Origin: CAWBOY01 sp963790585
GTDB taxonomy: Bacteria > Planctomycetota > Planctomycetia > Gemmatales > Gemmataceae
Length of the DNA stretch: 64,000 nucleotides
Assembly: GCA_963790585.1 (NCBI GenBank)
Contig: CAWBOY010000006.1
Location: forward strand, 248,001 to 312,000
Reading direction: 5' to 3'
The number at the start of each line of letters is the position of its first letter. The stretch's first letter is position 1. The notes under the pieces are model-generated. The model was given only the letters and a program-made list of their open reading frames with translations. It ran no database searches and was not told the DNA's origin. This document shows, piece after piece, positions 1 to 10,111 of the stretch. The position numbers and the translations under genes were made by a program.

Positions 1-2
1 CG

Positions 3-2252
3 GTTATCAAGGGGTTTCATTCTTATGCGGGGCGTTGGATGGTCAAAGACAATGCAATCCGAATCGAAGCAACCGACGGGCCGAAGTTGATCAGCGAACG
101 GGCGGCGTTCCGAGACGGAACGATTGGCGTCGAGCTGAAGTTCGCTGATCGCAAGGGTGGTAACGGCGGTTTGATTGTTCGCGTGGACAAAGCCGGGATC
201 GGGGCCGACCGCTTCATTGGTTATGAGATCGCGCTAGATGCCTCCAGCCAAAAGTTACTGCTGGCGCGTCATCGGAATAATTATGAGCCGATCAAGATAA
301 TACCGTGTGAAGTGGCGCTTGGCCGGTGGATTCCGCTCGAGGTCACTCTGGCCGGTTCGACCATTGAGATTTCCGTGGATGGCAAATCGATGCTTCGACA
401 TGATGACGGCAAGGAAGCACTGGCTGCGGGGGCTATCGGACTTCGCGCCTGGCAACGTGAGGCGAGTTATCGCAATCTGTGGGTGAAGACGGCCAAAGGG
501 CCTGAGCCTCTGGTGTTCAAACAGACGGACGATGTTCCGGATGTCAGCGGTATGTGGCGGGCCATTCGCAATGGTACTGCCCAGGGGTCGTTTGCCTTGA
601 CAACGGATCGGCCTTTCGCCGGATCGCAATCGCAGCGGGTTACTTTTACTTCTGGAAGCGGAGAATGGGGAATAGCAAACGAAGGTCTCAATCGCTGGGG
701 TATGAATTTTGTGGCCGGCAAGCCGTATGAGGGCTACGTCTGGGCCCGCGCCGAGAAGCCGACAACTGTAGTTGCATCGCTGGAGAGTCACGATGGTTTG
801 CACAGTTATGCAGAGACCAAGCTGAATGTGACCAGCAAAGAGTGGCAGCGACTGAACTTTATACTGACGCCGAACGCCACCGATACCAAGGGTCGGTTTG
901 CTTTGAAGCTGCGAGAAACTGGCTCGATCGTATTTGGTCACGTTTTTCTGCAACCGGGCGAATGGGGCCGATTTAAGGGCCTGCCAGTGCGGCGCGATGT
1001 CGCCGAGGGACTCATCGATCAGGGAATCACGGTTCTGCGGTATGGCGGGTCGATGGTCAATAATGGTGAGTATCGTTGGAAAAAGATGATTGGCCCGCGT
1101 GATCGCCGTCCACCTTATGCGGGCTTGTGGTATCGCTACTCAACCAATGGCTGGGGTATTGTGGATTTCATGGATTTCTGCGAAGCGGCTGGCTTCGAGT
1201 ATGTTCCCGCCTTTGACATAAACGAAACGCCGGAAGACATGGCCCACTTTATCGAGTATGCCAAGGGCCGGGCGGACAGCGAATTGGGCCGAATGCGCGT
1301 CACGGACGGGCATCTAAAGCCGTATCGGCTGCCTTACATGGAGCTAGGCAACGAGGAACGTGTCGACGAGAAGTACGCGGCCAAGTTCGAGACGCTCGCC
1401 AAGACGATATGGAGCAAAGACAAAGACGTAATCCTAATCGTAGGCGATTTTGTCTTTGAGCAGCCGATCAAGGATGTGATGAAATTCACAGGTGCCGCCA
1501 GCGGTATTACTAGCCTGTCGGGGCACGCGAAGATTCTGGAGCTGGCACGCACACATAATCGTGAAGTTTGGTTCGATGTCCACATCGACACCGACGGCCC
1601 AGGCGCTTCGTCGAGTCTCAAGGCGTTGCCGACCTACATTGATGCGCTCGGCAAGATTGCTGGCGGGGCGAAACATAAGGTTGTCGTATTTGAGTATAAC
1701 TCCGGAAACCATTCGATGCGGCGAGCGCTAGGTAACGCCTTGGCCACTATCCAGATCGAACGCGATGGTCGGGTGCCGATCGTCACCGTCGCCAACGGGC
1801 TCCAACCTGACAAACAAAACGACAATGGCTGGGACCAGGGCCTGCTGTTCCTCAATCCGTCAGAGGTTTGGCTCCAACCTCCGGGATATGTGACACAGAT
1901 GCTGTCGCGTAACTTTTTGCCACAACGTCTGAAGTGTGATGCGACCGACCCAAGCGGCAAACTCGATGCGGTTGCGACGCTCAGCGACGATGGCACGACG
2001 CTGGTACTTCAAGTGGTAAATGTGAGCGATAAACCAATGGTGGTCAATCTCCATATCACTGGGTTCTCAGCCACCAATCCTACCGCTCAAGTAACGGAAC
2101 TCTACGGACCGCTCAATGGGGCCAACACGGCCGAGAAACCGAAGGCCATCGTTCCCAAGCAAAGTGAATGGAAGCATGAGTTGAAGGAAGGCAATGGCAG
2201 CCGCACATTTCCGGCGCACTCGTTTACAGTCATTCGGTGGACAAAGGGCTGA
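3..2252 (+). CDS. GH51-like alpha-L-arabinofuranosidase, 5' partial
   Basis: The frame is open from the window edge, so the true start lies upstream; the first internal ATG is at 39. Domains in order: a concanavalin-A/LamG-like sandwich (about residues 20-145), a carbohydrate-binding CBM4/9-like region (about 165-310), then a (beta/alpha)8 barrel typical of GH51. ELGNEE, with the presumed acid/base Glu codon at 1353, and VFEYNSG, with the presumed nucleophile Glu at 1692, match the two catalytic positions of the clan. A beta-sandwich C-terminus follows. It probably removes arabinofuranosyl groups from plant or algal polysaccharide, outside the cytoplasm. Family placement is by motif and length only, and the substrate is inferred. 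Confidence 0.75.
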   Translation, partial: VIKGFHSYAGRWMVKDNAIRIEATDGPKLISERAAFRDGTIGVELKFADRKGGNGGLIVRVDKAGIGADRFIGYEIALDASSQKLLLARHRNNYEPIKIIPCEVALGRWIPLEVTLAGSTIEISVDGKSMLRHDDGKEALAAGAIGLRAWQREASYRNLWVKTAKGPEPLVFKQTDDVPDVSGMWRAIRNGTAQGSFALTTDRPFAGSQSQRVTFTSGSGEWGIANEGLNRWGMNFVAGKPYEGYVWARAEKPTTVVASLESHDGLHSYAETKLNVTSKEWQRLNFILTPNATDTKGRFALKLRETGSIVFGHVFLQPGEWGRFKGLPVRRDVAEGLIDQGITVLRYGGSMVNNGEYRWKKMIGPRDRRPPYAGLWYRYSTNGWGIVDFMDFCEAAGFEYVPAFDINETPEDMAHFIEYAKGRADSELGRMRVTDGHLKPYRLPYMELGNEERVDEKYAAKFETLAKTIWSKDKDVILIVGDFVFEQPIKDVMKFTGAASGITSLSGHAKILELARTHNREVWFDVHIDTDGPGASSSLKALPTYIDALGKIAGGAKHKVVVFEYNSGNHSMRRALGNALATIQIERDGRVPIVTVANGLQPDKQNDNGWDQGLLFLNPSEVWLQPPGYVTQMLSRNFLPQRLKCDATDPSGKLDAVATLSDDGTTLVLQVVNVSDKPMVVNLHITGFSATNPTAQVTELYGPLNGANTAEKPKAIVPKQSEWKHELKEGNGSRTFPAHSFTVIRWTKG

Positions 2253-2292
2253 GCTAGTGTTCTGAATTGGAAATTCGTTAATAAAGTTGCAA

Positions 2293-2378
2293 GCCGTGGC
2301 CGGGGTCGGTACTCCGACCCCGGTTCTCTGGAGATGCTCGGGCGACGCCGGGGTCAGAGTACCGACCCCGGCCACGGC
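2293..2378. repeat. Intergenic palindrome, 'GGGGTCGGTAC' family
   Basis: Arms at about 2293-2320 and 2350-2378 are near-perfect inverted repeats reading gccgtggccggggtcgg / ccgaccccggccacggc. The element sits between two convergent genes, so it may act as a terminator. A second full copy is at 52549-52635, and a degenerate half copy is near 33908-33945. Confidence 0.8.
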
Positions 2379-2442
2379 GGTACGGCGTTCTCCAACGAAT
2401 GTTCCGCGCGGAACATTTTCCAAGCGATCTTTGGACTGTCCC

Positions 2443-3369
2443 TCACGGAAACAACTTTTTCAGCTGCTGGACCAGTCGCGTCCCCGCTTTGCCAACTTGG
2501 ACCCGCGCCAGTTTACCTGCGGCGGGTGCGTATTCCGCGGGGGCCTCTGGAGCCGCTTCGCCTTCGGTGTTTCTGCCGGCCGATCTCCCGAGCTTCAGCT
2601 CGCCGCCGAGATAGACGTACTTTTTCGCCAGCTCTGCCCCTTCCAAAGCCCACGATTCAAAGGTTTGATGGGCCTCCAGCTCGGCCGTGATTGTCTTGTT
2701 CTTGTCCTTGAGCACGGCTTCGATCTCTTCGACATCCTTGCCAATGTCGCCGGGGGTCAAGCCCCGGCCAAGTAACCCATCCCAGAAAGAGTGGAGTTTT
2801 ACCGGCCCGCTTTTCAGACTGATGGCGACGAGGTTTCCCCCTTGATCGCCGTCGGGGTATTTCTCGCTGAACATCGCCACGCAATGCAACGGCTGATGAA
2901 TGTCGCCGACGAGGTGAAACAGCCAGGTCATGAAGACGGCTTTCTCGACGTCGGTGCCGGTTTTGATTTTTTCCATGCAGATTGTGAGAGAGTTCACGAC
3001 ATTTTCTTGTCCAGCCGGCGGCTGATGCTTGGCCGGATCGACCTTCGAGCCTGGCGGCACGAATGGATAATTGACGTAATGCCAGGGGCCTTTGTTGTAG
3101 TCTTCGGCGTGGTGGCTGCGGACCCAATCGGCCCAGGTAGTGGCACGCATGAAGACCCATTCGTCTTCGCTAAAGCCTTCCGGTTTGTTAGCCGCAAGGA
3201 ATTCTTCATAATGCGGATGAAGTTTCAAAATCGCCACGACCTGGCCGCGCTGCTTCTCCGATAGCTGGCGCCAAGCCAAGCGGGCGACGACCATATGGCC
3301 CTTATCGTTCCATGCCAGTGCTGGGGCGGTAACGACGAATAACAAGGCGAGCGCGATAAACTTTCTCAT
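2443..3369 (-). CDS. S1/P1 family zinc-dependent nuclease
   Basis: Secreted single-strand nuclease. The start is placed at 3369 because it gives a clean signal peptide (MRKFIALALLFVVTAPALA) whose cleavage leaves Trp-Asn-Asp-Lys-Gly-His. In this family the mature N-terminal Trp and the nearby His bind zinc. Further ligand motifs are visible: TWADWVR, WHYVNYP, and HLVGDIHQPLHC with the conserved His-x3-Asp-x-His pattern, then GDQGGN. The length of about 308 residues is normal. It degrades RNA or ssDNA in the periplasm or outside the cell, perhaps for nucleotide scavenging. It is convergent with the glycosidase across a palindromic repeat. Confidence 0.9.
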   Translation of the reverse strand: MRKFIALALLFVVTAPALAWNDKGHMVVARLAWRQLSEKQRGQVVAILKLHPHYEEFLAANKPEGFSEDEWVFMRATTWADWVRSHHAEDYNKGPWHYVNYPFVPPGSKVDPAKHQPPAGQENVVNSLTICMEKIKTGTDVEKAVFMTWLFHLVGDIHQPLHCVAMFSEKYPDGDQGGNLVAISLKSGPVKLHSFWDGLLGRGLTPGDIGKDVEEIEAVLKDKNKTITAELEAHQTFESWALEGAELAKKYVYLGGELKLGRSAGRNTEGEAAPEAPAEYAPAAGKLARVQVGKAGTRLVQQLKKLFP

Positions 3370-3863
3370 CCAATTCTCCACGGGGGTTTTCGATTTCGCA
3401 AGGCAGGGTGCGATCATTCTAGGGAAACGCGTTCATGGGTCGGACAAGCAAAATTGTTGCGCGACGATCGCCACTACCGGGACCTACAGCTGATAAGACC
3501 ACGCCCGCGTTCCTCACGCCCGATGCCCAGTTGCGTGAGATCAGGGACCAAAGGAAAGCCATCGCTTTACTTGCATTGCGCAGGCGCGCGCAACTCCCGC
3601 CGACCGTCCACCTCAATCCGTTTGGAAACGGCCAAAAGAAGATGGAGTCGATGGCCAAGGGCTATTTTTCGTCGCAAGTCTTTCGTTGAGTGAGGGCAAT
3701 TTCTATCTTTGGTCTGTTTCTTGGGCCAATTTCTTATTTTCCGCCGTACCACAATAGGAGTTTACACGATCGCTCCGTTTTCTTAGCCTTTCGTCAGTCA
3801 AGGTCTCACTTTGCCGAACTATCCTTTCCCGTTTACATTGAAGCGTCTTGGGCCTAAAACTCA
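3370..3863. other. Intergenic, no supported gene
   Basis: About 490 bases between the nuclease start and the purH stop. Short open frames exist on both strands (for example 3435-3689 plus and 3419-3658 minus), but they overlap each other, lack recognisable domains and have biased low-complexity composition. The upstream promoter of the nuclease gene must lie here. No repeat or RNA was recognised. Confidence 0.5.
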
Positions 3864-5434
3864 TTAGTGCCTAAAATGACGTATGCCTGTCATAACCATT
3901 GCAATTCCATGCTCATCGCATGCGGCGATTGAGTCGCTGTCGCGCAGCGAGCCGCCCGGTTGGGCGATAGCTATGACTCCCGCGCGAGCCGCGTCGTCGA
4001 CGTTGTCTCGAAAGGGAAAGAATGCATCCGAAGCGAGCACCGAACCACGCGAACGCTCGCCGGCTTTGCGTACGGCCAAGTGAACGGAGTCAACCCGGCT
4101 CATCTGACCAGCCCCCACGCCGACCACCATGCGCCCTTTCGTTAGCACAATTGCGTTACTTTTGACATGCTTGCAGACCGACCACGCAAAGTGCAGATCC
4201 GCTACCTCTTTCTCCGTTGGGCTGCGTTTCGTGACGACCTTCGAGCGCGGAAATCGTCCTCCGCTCGTCGGGTGTCGCGCTCTTGAACGAGCACGCCGCC
4301 CTCGACATCGCGAAACGTCAAGGTGGTGAGTTTCTGATCGTCCGCAAGGGGACCGATCCGCAAGAGACGCAGGTTCTTCTTTTTCGTAAGGAGGGCCAGA
4401 GCGGTGTCGGAATATCCTGGTGCGATGATACACTCGATGAAGCGATTGGGCTCGGTGATAAGCATCGCGGTGGCGTCGTCGATAGGGCGATTGAAAGCCA
4501 GCACGCCGCCAAAGGCACTGAGCGGATCTCCTTCATACGCATTTTGAAACGACTCCGCGAGAGTCGAGGCGACCGCGGCGCCGCACGGGTTGTTGTGCTT
4601 TATGACGACGGACGCGGGTTCCGAGAATTCGCGGACCAGGTTTAGAGCGCTGTCGAGATCGAGTATGTTGTTGAAAGAGAGTTCCTTGCCGTGCAGCACC
4701 TCTGCGCTAGCCACGGAGGAGTGACGGTGCGTCGAATCGACGTAAAACGCCGCCGGTTGGTGAGGATTCTCGCCGTAGCGCAGCGATTGCCGTCGATGCC
4801 AGCGCGGCGCCAGGACTTCGGGAAAGTGTGAAGAATTCACACGACCCGAGAAGTACGCGTCGATGGCGGCGTCATACTCGGCGACGTGGGCAAAGGCCGT
4901 CGCCGCGAGGCGCTCGCGCGTCACGAGCGTTAGCGCTCCCTGATGTTCACGCAGCTCGGCAAGCGTCACACCGTATTGACCGGGCTCGACGAGCACCGCG
5001 ACATCTTGATAATTTTTCGCGGCCGATCGAAGCATCGCCGGCCCACCGATGTCGATGTTTTCGATGATCTCCGCATGGGTGCTGCCGTTTTTGGCAACGG
5101 TTGCCTGAAACGGATAGAGATTGCAGACCACAAGATCGATCGGATCTATTCCGTGTTCTTTGAGTTTCCGAGCGTGTTCGGCGTCGTCGCGGATGGCGAG
5201 AATTGCTCCATGAACATGCGGATGCAACGTTTTCACGCGCCCATCAAGCATCTCTGGGAAACCGGTAATATCGGATATGTCCCGGACGGCTAACCCCGCT
5301 CCAGCAAGGGCCTGCCGTGTGCCGCCGGTCGAAATTAGTTCGACGCCGAATTCAGACAGTCCGCGGGCGAACTCTACAAGCCCTGTCTTGTCGCTGACAC
5401 TCAACAATGCTCGGCGAATTACTCTTTTGTCCAT
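3864..5434 (-). CDS. purH: Bifunctional AICAR formyltransferase / IMP cyclohydrolase (frameshifted)
   Basis: It catalyses the last two steps of de novo purine synthesis, AICAR to FAICAR to IMP. The N-terminal cyclohydrolase domain (RRALLSVSDKTGL, GRVKTLHPHVHGA, NLYPF) is followed by the transformylase domain (RYGENPHQ, KHNNPCGAA, SAFGG) and ends with VKSNAIVL, GAGQMSRVDS and DAFFPF. The reading frame breaks near 4242. Restoring one A in a run there gives DFRARKVVTKRSPTEKE and rejoins the canonical C-terminus, so this is most simply a sequencing indel. I chose the ATG at 5434 because it immediately precedes the conserved KRVIRRALLSVSDK block; an in-frame ATG lies at 5458. The gene follows cbiX by 41 bases on the same strand. 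Confidence 0.95.
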
Positions 5435-5475
5435 CGTTTTTATCCCGTTATCGATCAACGGCGTGATCTCTCGTG

Positions 5476-5847
5476 TTAGGTTTTAATCTGCGAAGCTTGA
5501 ATCCGGTCGACCACAACATCAATAAGGAGCGGATGTCGCCCCAACGGCTCCGCCAGGCGGAAGTCGACCTGCGTGAAGCGCTCGGACAGGGCACGTCGCG
5601 CCTCTTGAAGATCGCGGCGGACATGAACGCCGGCGGAGAGAAAATACGGCACCATGATGACGCGCATCGCCCCCATCTCGACGCAGCGAGCGCCGCCAGC
5701 CTCGATCCCCGGCTCAGCCAGTTCCAGGAACGAGGCAACGGCCAACGGATAACCTCGCTGGCGCAGAACCTCCGCCACATGATCGAGGTCCGCGTTGGCA
5801 TCCGCGTTTCGGCTGCCGTGGGCAATGAGCAAAAGTGCGGTGACCAT
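5476..5847 (-). CDS. cbiX: CbiX-type sirohydrochlorin chelatase (short form)
   Basis: A protein of 123 residues with ALLLIAHGSRNADAN at the N-terminus, which carries the conserved metal-binding His of the class II chelatases, and VIMVPYFLSAGVHVRRDL, which carries the second His pattern. The length matches single-domain CbiX(S) proteins that insert Co2+ or Fe2+ into sirohydrochlorin for B12 or siroheme. It is a cytoplasmic protein probably co-transcribed with purH downstream. Which metal is used cannot be told from the sequence. Confidence 0.85.
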   Translation of the reverse strand: MVTALLLIAHGSRNADANADLDHVAEVLRQRGYPLAVASFLELAEPGIEAGGARCVEMGAMRVIMVPYFLSAGVHVRRDLQEARRALSERFTQVDFRLAEPLGRHPLLIDVVVDRIQASQIKT

Positions 5848-5919
5848 ATGACGACTCCGATTGCGCCAAGAGCTATGTTAGTGGTATGCGCGAATTAACG
5901 TACAGCGTTAGCGAGTTGA

Positions 5920-5988
5920 CTCACCAGCCCGGAGAGCAAGCGACGGGTTCGCAGACTCGACCCCGCGCTTGCGCTTGGGGCTGGTGAG
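5920..5988. repeat. Imperfect palindrome, 'CCCCAAGCGC' family
   Basis: The outer arms ctcaccagccc (5920-5930) and gggctggtgag (5978-5988) are inverted, and the inner part contains ccgcgcttgcgcttgggg. The same unit forms a perfect 27-bp-arm hairpin at 40505-40577. The element lies between the divergent cbiX and kinase genes. Confidence 0.7.
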
Positions 5989-6080
5989 CAAAACCTGTAA
6001 ATGTTCAATCCGCTCCTTAGGTTGAAGCGTATGCGGTTGAGCCCCCCTTGTAAGCGGGGGCCAAGTGCGGAGAAAACGAC

Positions 6081-7661
6081 ATGATCGGCAAACGCCTCGG
6101 TATCTGGGTCATCGACAAGGAACTCGGCCAGGGAGGCATGGGCAGTGTCTGGCACGCGCGGGCCGAACCACCGATGCCCGAACAGCCGATCGAAGTCGCA
6201 ATCAAGATATTGGCTCCTGAGTTGTGCGCGAAGAAGGGTTGAGGCTGCGCTTTCAGCGTGAGATCGCGATCCTCCAAAAATTGGATCACCCAAACATCGT
6301 ACGTTTTTTTGGGACCGGAGAGGAAGACGGCGTCGATTATTACGCGATGGAATATGTCGATGGGCCAAGCTATCAGCAAATCATTGAGAATCAAGGCCGG
6401 CTGCTGTGGCCCGAGGTGGTCGAACTCGGGAAGCAAGTCGCGCTTGCTCTTAAACACGCTCACGATCGGGGTGTGGTTCATCGCGATATCAAGCCGTCGA
6501 ATCTGCTACGCTCGGCGCCGTTGGAAGACGGAGGGCCTTGTAAGGTCAAGCTGTCTGATTTCGGCATCTCGACCTTATTCGCGAGCCGGCATTTAACCGC
6601 GCCCGGCGGTATCCTCGGGACGGCAGAGTATATTTCGCCCGAGCAAGCCGCCGGCAAGCCGGCGACGCGGCGCAGCGATCTTTATTCACTCGGAGTGGTG
6701 CTCTACACTCTCCTCGCGGGCAAGACGCCGTTTGTCGGCGATATGCTCGATCTGTTGCACAAACATCGCTACGGTCAGTTCGAGCGCCTCACACGGCTGC
6801 TTCCTGACCTTCCGCCCGGTCTTGATGCGATCATTTGTCAGCTCCTCGAAAAAGATCCGGCGAAAAGACCCGTCGACGGTTCGATGTTGGCCAAACAACT
6901 CGAACGCGTGCTCCGAAACGACGACAGCAAAACCATTTTACAGATCGAGGGATTGCGAGGCGATCCGGGCCCTGGGCCGGCTACGTTGGCAAGCCACCTC
7001 GTGCGCCGCGGAACTCGAAGATGTGAAGCGCGGCGGGCGCCTGCAGCGCCTCTTTAACAACATTTGGTTAGTTCTACCCTTGTTTCTGCTAACATCGAGC
7101 CTGCTCATTTGGAGCCTATGGCCGTTGGACGCGGAAACGCGCTTTCAACGCGGCGCGGCCTTAATGGCCTCGGATAACACCGACGATTGGGATCGGGCCT
7201 GGGCGGATTATTTGGAACCGCTGCAGACAAAGAATCCTGATTTTAGGGCCGAGGAGGTGCGTACTTTGCAGCAGAAATACGAAGGCTATTTAGCCGACAG
7301 GATCGCCAAACGTGCCGTGCTCGGCGCCAGGCCAATGACAGAGGCGCAATGGTTCTATTTCTTGGGCCTTCGTCGCCTGCAACTCGGGGACAAAGAGGGA
7401 GCGCGCCGAATTTGGGAAGCCGCTAGCGAAGTATTTGAACAGCTGCCGAGCGAGCGGCCGTGGGTTCAAAAAATGCGTGAACACCTCGACACGTCGGCGG
7501 CAGCTGTCATACCGGAGCCATCCCAAACGGTGACGGAAGTTCTCAAGCAGGTCCGGGTTCTGCGAGCGGACGGGCATGGGGAACGGGCCAACGCTGTCAT
7601 GAAATCATTGCGAGAGCTTTATGACGGCGATTCAGATATTAAGAAGATCCTAGATAAGTAA
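6081..7661 (+). CDS. Membrane-anchored Ser/Thr protein kinase (PknB-like, frameshifted twice)
   Basis: The ATG at 6081 opens LGIWVIDKELGQGGMGSVW, the glycine-rich loop, then VAIKIL with the ATP-binding Lys. The frame breaks near 6230; the rest of the kinase continues with HPNIVRFFG, HRDIKPSNLL (catalytic loop), LSDFGIST and GTAEYISPEQ. A second break near 7000 leads into a juxtamembrane stretch, one membrane helix (WLVLPLFLLTSSLLIWSLWPL region, about 7068-7130) and a roughly 170-residue C-terminal domain of unknown fold, probably outside the membrane. All canonical catalytic residues are present, so it should be active. Both breaks look like single-base indels. The substrates are unknown. Confidence 0.85.
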
Positions 7662-7669
7662 GGTGGCGA

Positions 7670-9058
7670 TTATTTATCCATTTCCATTAATCCCTGCAGG
7701 AGGCCCCAACTATAGTCCTCCCACTTCTTGAGCATGGCGGCTTGTTCTTGTTGGTCACGGTCGTACGCCGCCAGGCGCGCCGGCTTTGGCAACTGAATAA
7801 AACCTCGGCGATAGGCTTCAACGGAATGAATACCGGGTTGACTGTGGCAGTCGACGCACGCCTCCATGATTGGCGACGTTCCGGGTTGGGTAGGCGGTCC
7901 GTCCTCGAACTGATCGTCTGGCCCAGGCCCAGGCAAAAGCAGACCGATTTCTTTTTCTTTAGGGGCGACTGCATGGAGGCCGCCGTTCCTTTCGGAAAAC
8001 AAGGCCTTACGCGTAAGCCGAAATTCATAGAAGTCTTGTTTACCCTTGAGCCTTTCGAGTCGCTCTGGGTGCGCTGATTCGGCTTTCGGAATCTCGCGGT
8101 AGACCCGAAATTGGATCGACTCAACGAGGCGCGTCGGCTGGACCTTGCCTTTCGCGTCGATTGTCAGCATTTCCCGCACTAAAGCTACTTGCGTGCCGAC
8201 TGGAAACTGTGGAATGTCTGGACTGAGACGAGCAACTTGGACAGCCGATCGTGCCAGTGCCGCGCCTGGAAACGCCGCGAGTTTCTCGAGATACTCCGAA
8301 GTTGCCTTACGGCCCTCCGGCAACTTGAGGAGGACTAGAAACGCCGATCGGCCGTGGGTTACGCGAATATGGACCGGAGCCGCCGACGCCATATGCATGC
8401 CCAAGACTACCCAAGGTCCTTCCGGATCAAAGAGGTCCGGGGGCAGAAAAGCAGCCTCCGGCTTGTCCGGCGTGTGGGTTGGAGGGAAGGTCTTGGCGTC
8501 GAGCGCAGCTTTGTAGTTGTCGGGCAATTTTCCAATCTGATCTGAAGGAAGTCCCAATCGTCGGATGATCTTTGCCAGGCGAATTTGTAGCGCGCGAGCT
8601 TCCGGAGTGACCTCGTCTTCCCGGAATTGATAGGTGGCATTTGGATTGGCCAACCAGTCGAAAATTGCCCACAAGTCGTGTTGGAATAGGACACGCTTTA
8701 GTGGATCCTTGATGAGTTTATGCCCTTCCTTGGCGAGGAATTCATCGAGCAAAGTCAGAACGTATTCGTGATGCTCGCCTGTGATCAGGAACTTGGTCTT
8801 TGACCAGAGGAGCGGCTCGAGTTCGTCCTCGCCGAAACGCGTTCCGTCTCTTGCGATGCGAACGAACAAGGCGCTGTGGATGTGATTCCAAAGGTGTGCG
8901 GGATCCGCGTCGTAGAGCGTAACGTGTTTGAGTGCCGGATTCGTTGCGCGGCCTGGGGGATCGGTATTCGGTGTACCAAAAAAGGCCGGCAATGCTACGC
9001 CGACGGCCGTGAACAATGCAATCCCGAGAATCAAGAGAACGCAAAAACGGCTCCGCAT
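7670..9058 (-). CDS. Secreted protein with C-terminal CxxCH haem-binding motif
   Basis: A protein of about 462 residues with an N-terminal hydrophobic segment (MRSRFCVLLILGIALFTAVGVALPAFF) acting as signal or anchor, and a long unrecognised region. Near the C-terminus is a single ACVDCHSQPGIHS motif that would bind c-type haem. I chose the ATG at 9058 over the GTG at 9067 because GGAG sits 8 bases upstream. Planctomycetes carry many such one-haem proteins of unknown role. It converges with the kinase gene, with 8 bases between the stops. Without homologues, an electron-transfer role is only inferred from the motif. Confidence 0.7.
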   Translation of the reverse strand: MRSRFCVLLILGIALFTAVGVALPAFFGTPNTDPPGRATNPALKHVTLYDADPAHLWNHIHSALFVRIARDGTRFGEDELEPLLWSKTKFLITGEHHEYVLTLLDEFLAKEGHKLIKDPLKRVLFQHDLWAIFDWLANPNATYQFREDEVTPEARALQIRLAKIIRRLGLPSDQIGKLPDNYKAALDAKTFPPTHTPDKPEAAFLPPDLFDPEGPWVVLGMHMASAAPVHIRVTHGRSAFLVLLKLPEGRKATSEYLEKLAAFPGAALARSAVQVARLSPDIPQFPVGTQVALVREMLTIDAKGKVQPTRLVESIQFRVYREIPKAESAHPERLERLKGKQDFYEFRLTRKALFSERNGGLHAVAPKEKEIGLLLPGPGPDDQFEDGPPTQPGTSPIMEACVDCHSQPGIHSVEAYRRGFIQLPKPARLAAYDRDQQEQAAMLKKWEDYSWGLLQGLMEMDK

Positions 9059-9107
9059 GGCTGACACTCCGGTTTTAGAACCTGATTATGGAGTGAACAG
9101 GCGCATG

Positions 9108-9977
9108 TCAGAGCTGCCGCGCCAGCTCAAACACTTGTTCGGCGTCAAGCACTTGATCATTCCTCTCAAAGAGACGACTGACAGCGGCTTTCTGTAACTT
9201 CATTTTTGTCGATCCGATACCGAGCGCTCCATAGCAGATGACGCCATCGCGTTCGCTACCGGCGTCCATTGGCTCGACGCCCTCGACGCCGAGCGGTGGA
9301 ACTGCGTTCAAATCAATCACAACGCGCAGCCCAGGGCATGCCGAGCGCGCGGTTTTCGGGAGAAGGACCGCGCCGGCAGCTCCGGCGGCGAAGATCAGCT
9401 CGCGGCCGAAAAGTGCCGCTTGCAATTCTTCGGACGTGCCAGTTGCCACGCCTTCGATTCGAGCTGTCGGAACGCGCTCCCGAATAGCTTTCGCGGCATT
9501 CTCCGCGCGCTCGCGTTGACGGGACGCCAGGCGGACTTCCGTTCCCTGTGTGGCTAAGAGAAGAGCGACGCGTTGACCGACTGGTCCGGTACCGCCCAGG
9601 ACGAGAGCCTTAACCCGCGAGAGGTCGAGATGACGCGATGCGGCACGTACGGCTGCGCTGGCCGTCGTGTTGGCGCCATTGGCATCAAGGAGGACAGAGA
9701 CACGAAGCCCGAACTGCGGCAACATAGCCTTGACCGCTTCAGCCATGAGTTGCTCGCCGATGGCCACATCGCTGCCCCCGATGAAAAAAGCGGTACGGGC
9801 GAGGTCCTTCGGCCCGCGCGTGAAGATCGCACCATGAACCAGCCCCTGAACGTCCTCCGGTCGAACGCCGCCGTAGCTAAAAACCTCTTCGGCTCCGGCA
9901 TCAATCGCGACGACGCGGTCGAAGACACTCGGGTGAATGTCGCTATCGAGCTGAATGAGGATCTTGCGCTTTTCCAC
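9108..9977 (-). CDS. mtdC: NAD(P)-dependent methylene-tetrahydromethanopterin dehydrogenase (MtdB/MtdC type)
   Basis: Oxidises methylene-H4MPT to methenyl-H4MPT in the archaeal-type C1 oxidation pathway. The protein (289 residues) opens with KILIQLDSDIHPSVFDRVVAIDAGAE, typical of Mtd enzymes, and has VLGGTGPVGQRVALLLATQG as the Rossmann dinucleotide loop near residue 125. Planctomycetes are known to carry a distinct MtdC clade, and the gene lies next to fae, the preceding enzyme of the pathway. MtdB versus MtdC cannot be settled without a tree, and the cofactor preference is not evident. A 78-base hairpin separates it from fae. Confidence 0.85.
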   Translation of the reverse strand: MEKRKILIQLDSDIHPSVFDRVVAIDAGAEEVFSYGGVRPEDVQGLVHGAIFTRGPKDLARTAFFIGGSDVAIGEQLMAEAVKAMLPQFGLRVSVLLDANGANTTASAAVRAASRHLDLSRVKALVLGGTGPVGQRVALLLATQGTEVRLASRQRERAENAAKAIRERVPTARIEGVATGTSEELQAALFGRELIFAAGAAGAVLLPKTARSACPGLRVVIDLNAVPPLGVEGVEPMDAGSERDGVICYGALGIGSTKMKLQKAAVSRLFERNDQVLDAEQVFELARQL

Positions 9978-10001
9978 GAGAGTGTCCTCGATCGTCGACT
10001 A

Positions 10002-10079
10002 ACCGAGCCTGAAGCGTAAGCGAAGTGAATTTTGTATTGTGAAATACAAAATGCCCTTCGCTTACGCTTCAGGCTCGGT
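10002..10079. repeat. Perfect hairpin, 'GAGCCTGAAGCG' family
   Basis: The 24-base arms at 10002-10025 and 10056-10079 (containing gagcctgaagcgtaagcg) are exact inverted repeats. Inside them is another perfect 10-base stem (attttgtatt / aatacaaaat). The element lies between fae and mtdC, so it could attenuate transcription there. Related copies are at 59570-59732 (interrupted), with a single arm at 24088-24117. Confidence 0.9.
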
Positions 10080-10111
10080 CAACCAACACTGGCGCCATAC
10101 TTAAAAATTCC

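Noticed and set aside
3435..3689. Small plus-strand open frame between the nuclease and purH
   Set aside because: No family, no Shine-Dalgarno sequence, and an equally long frame opposes it.
3864..5434. purH as a pseudogene
   Set aside because: A single base in an A-run restores a full canonical protein, and many other essential genes here show the same kind of break.
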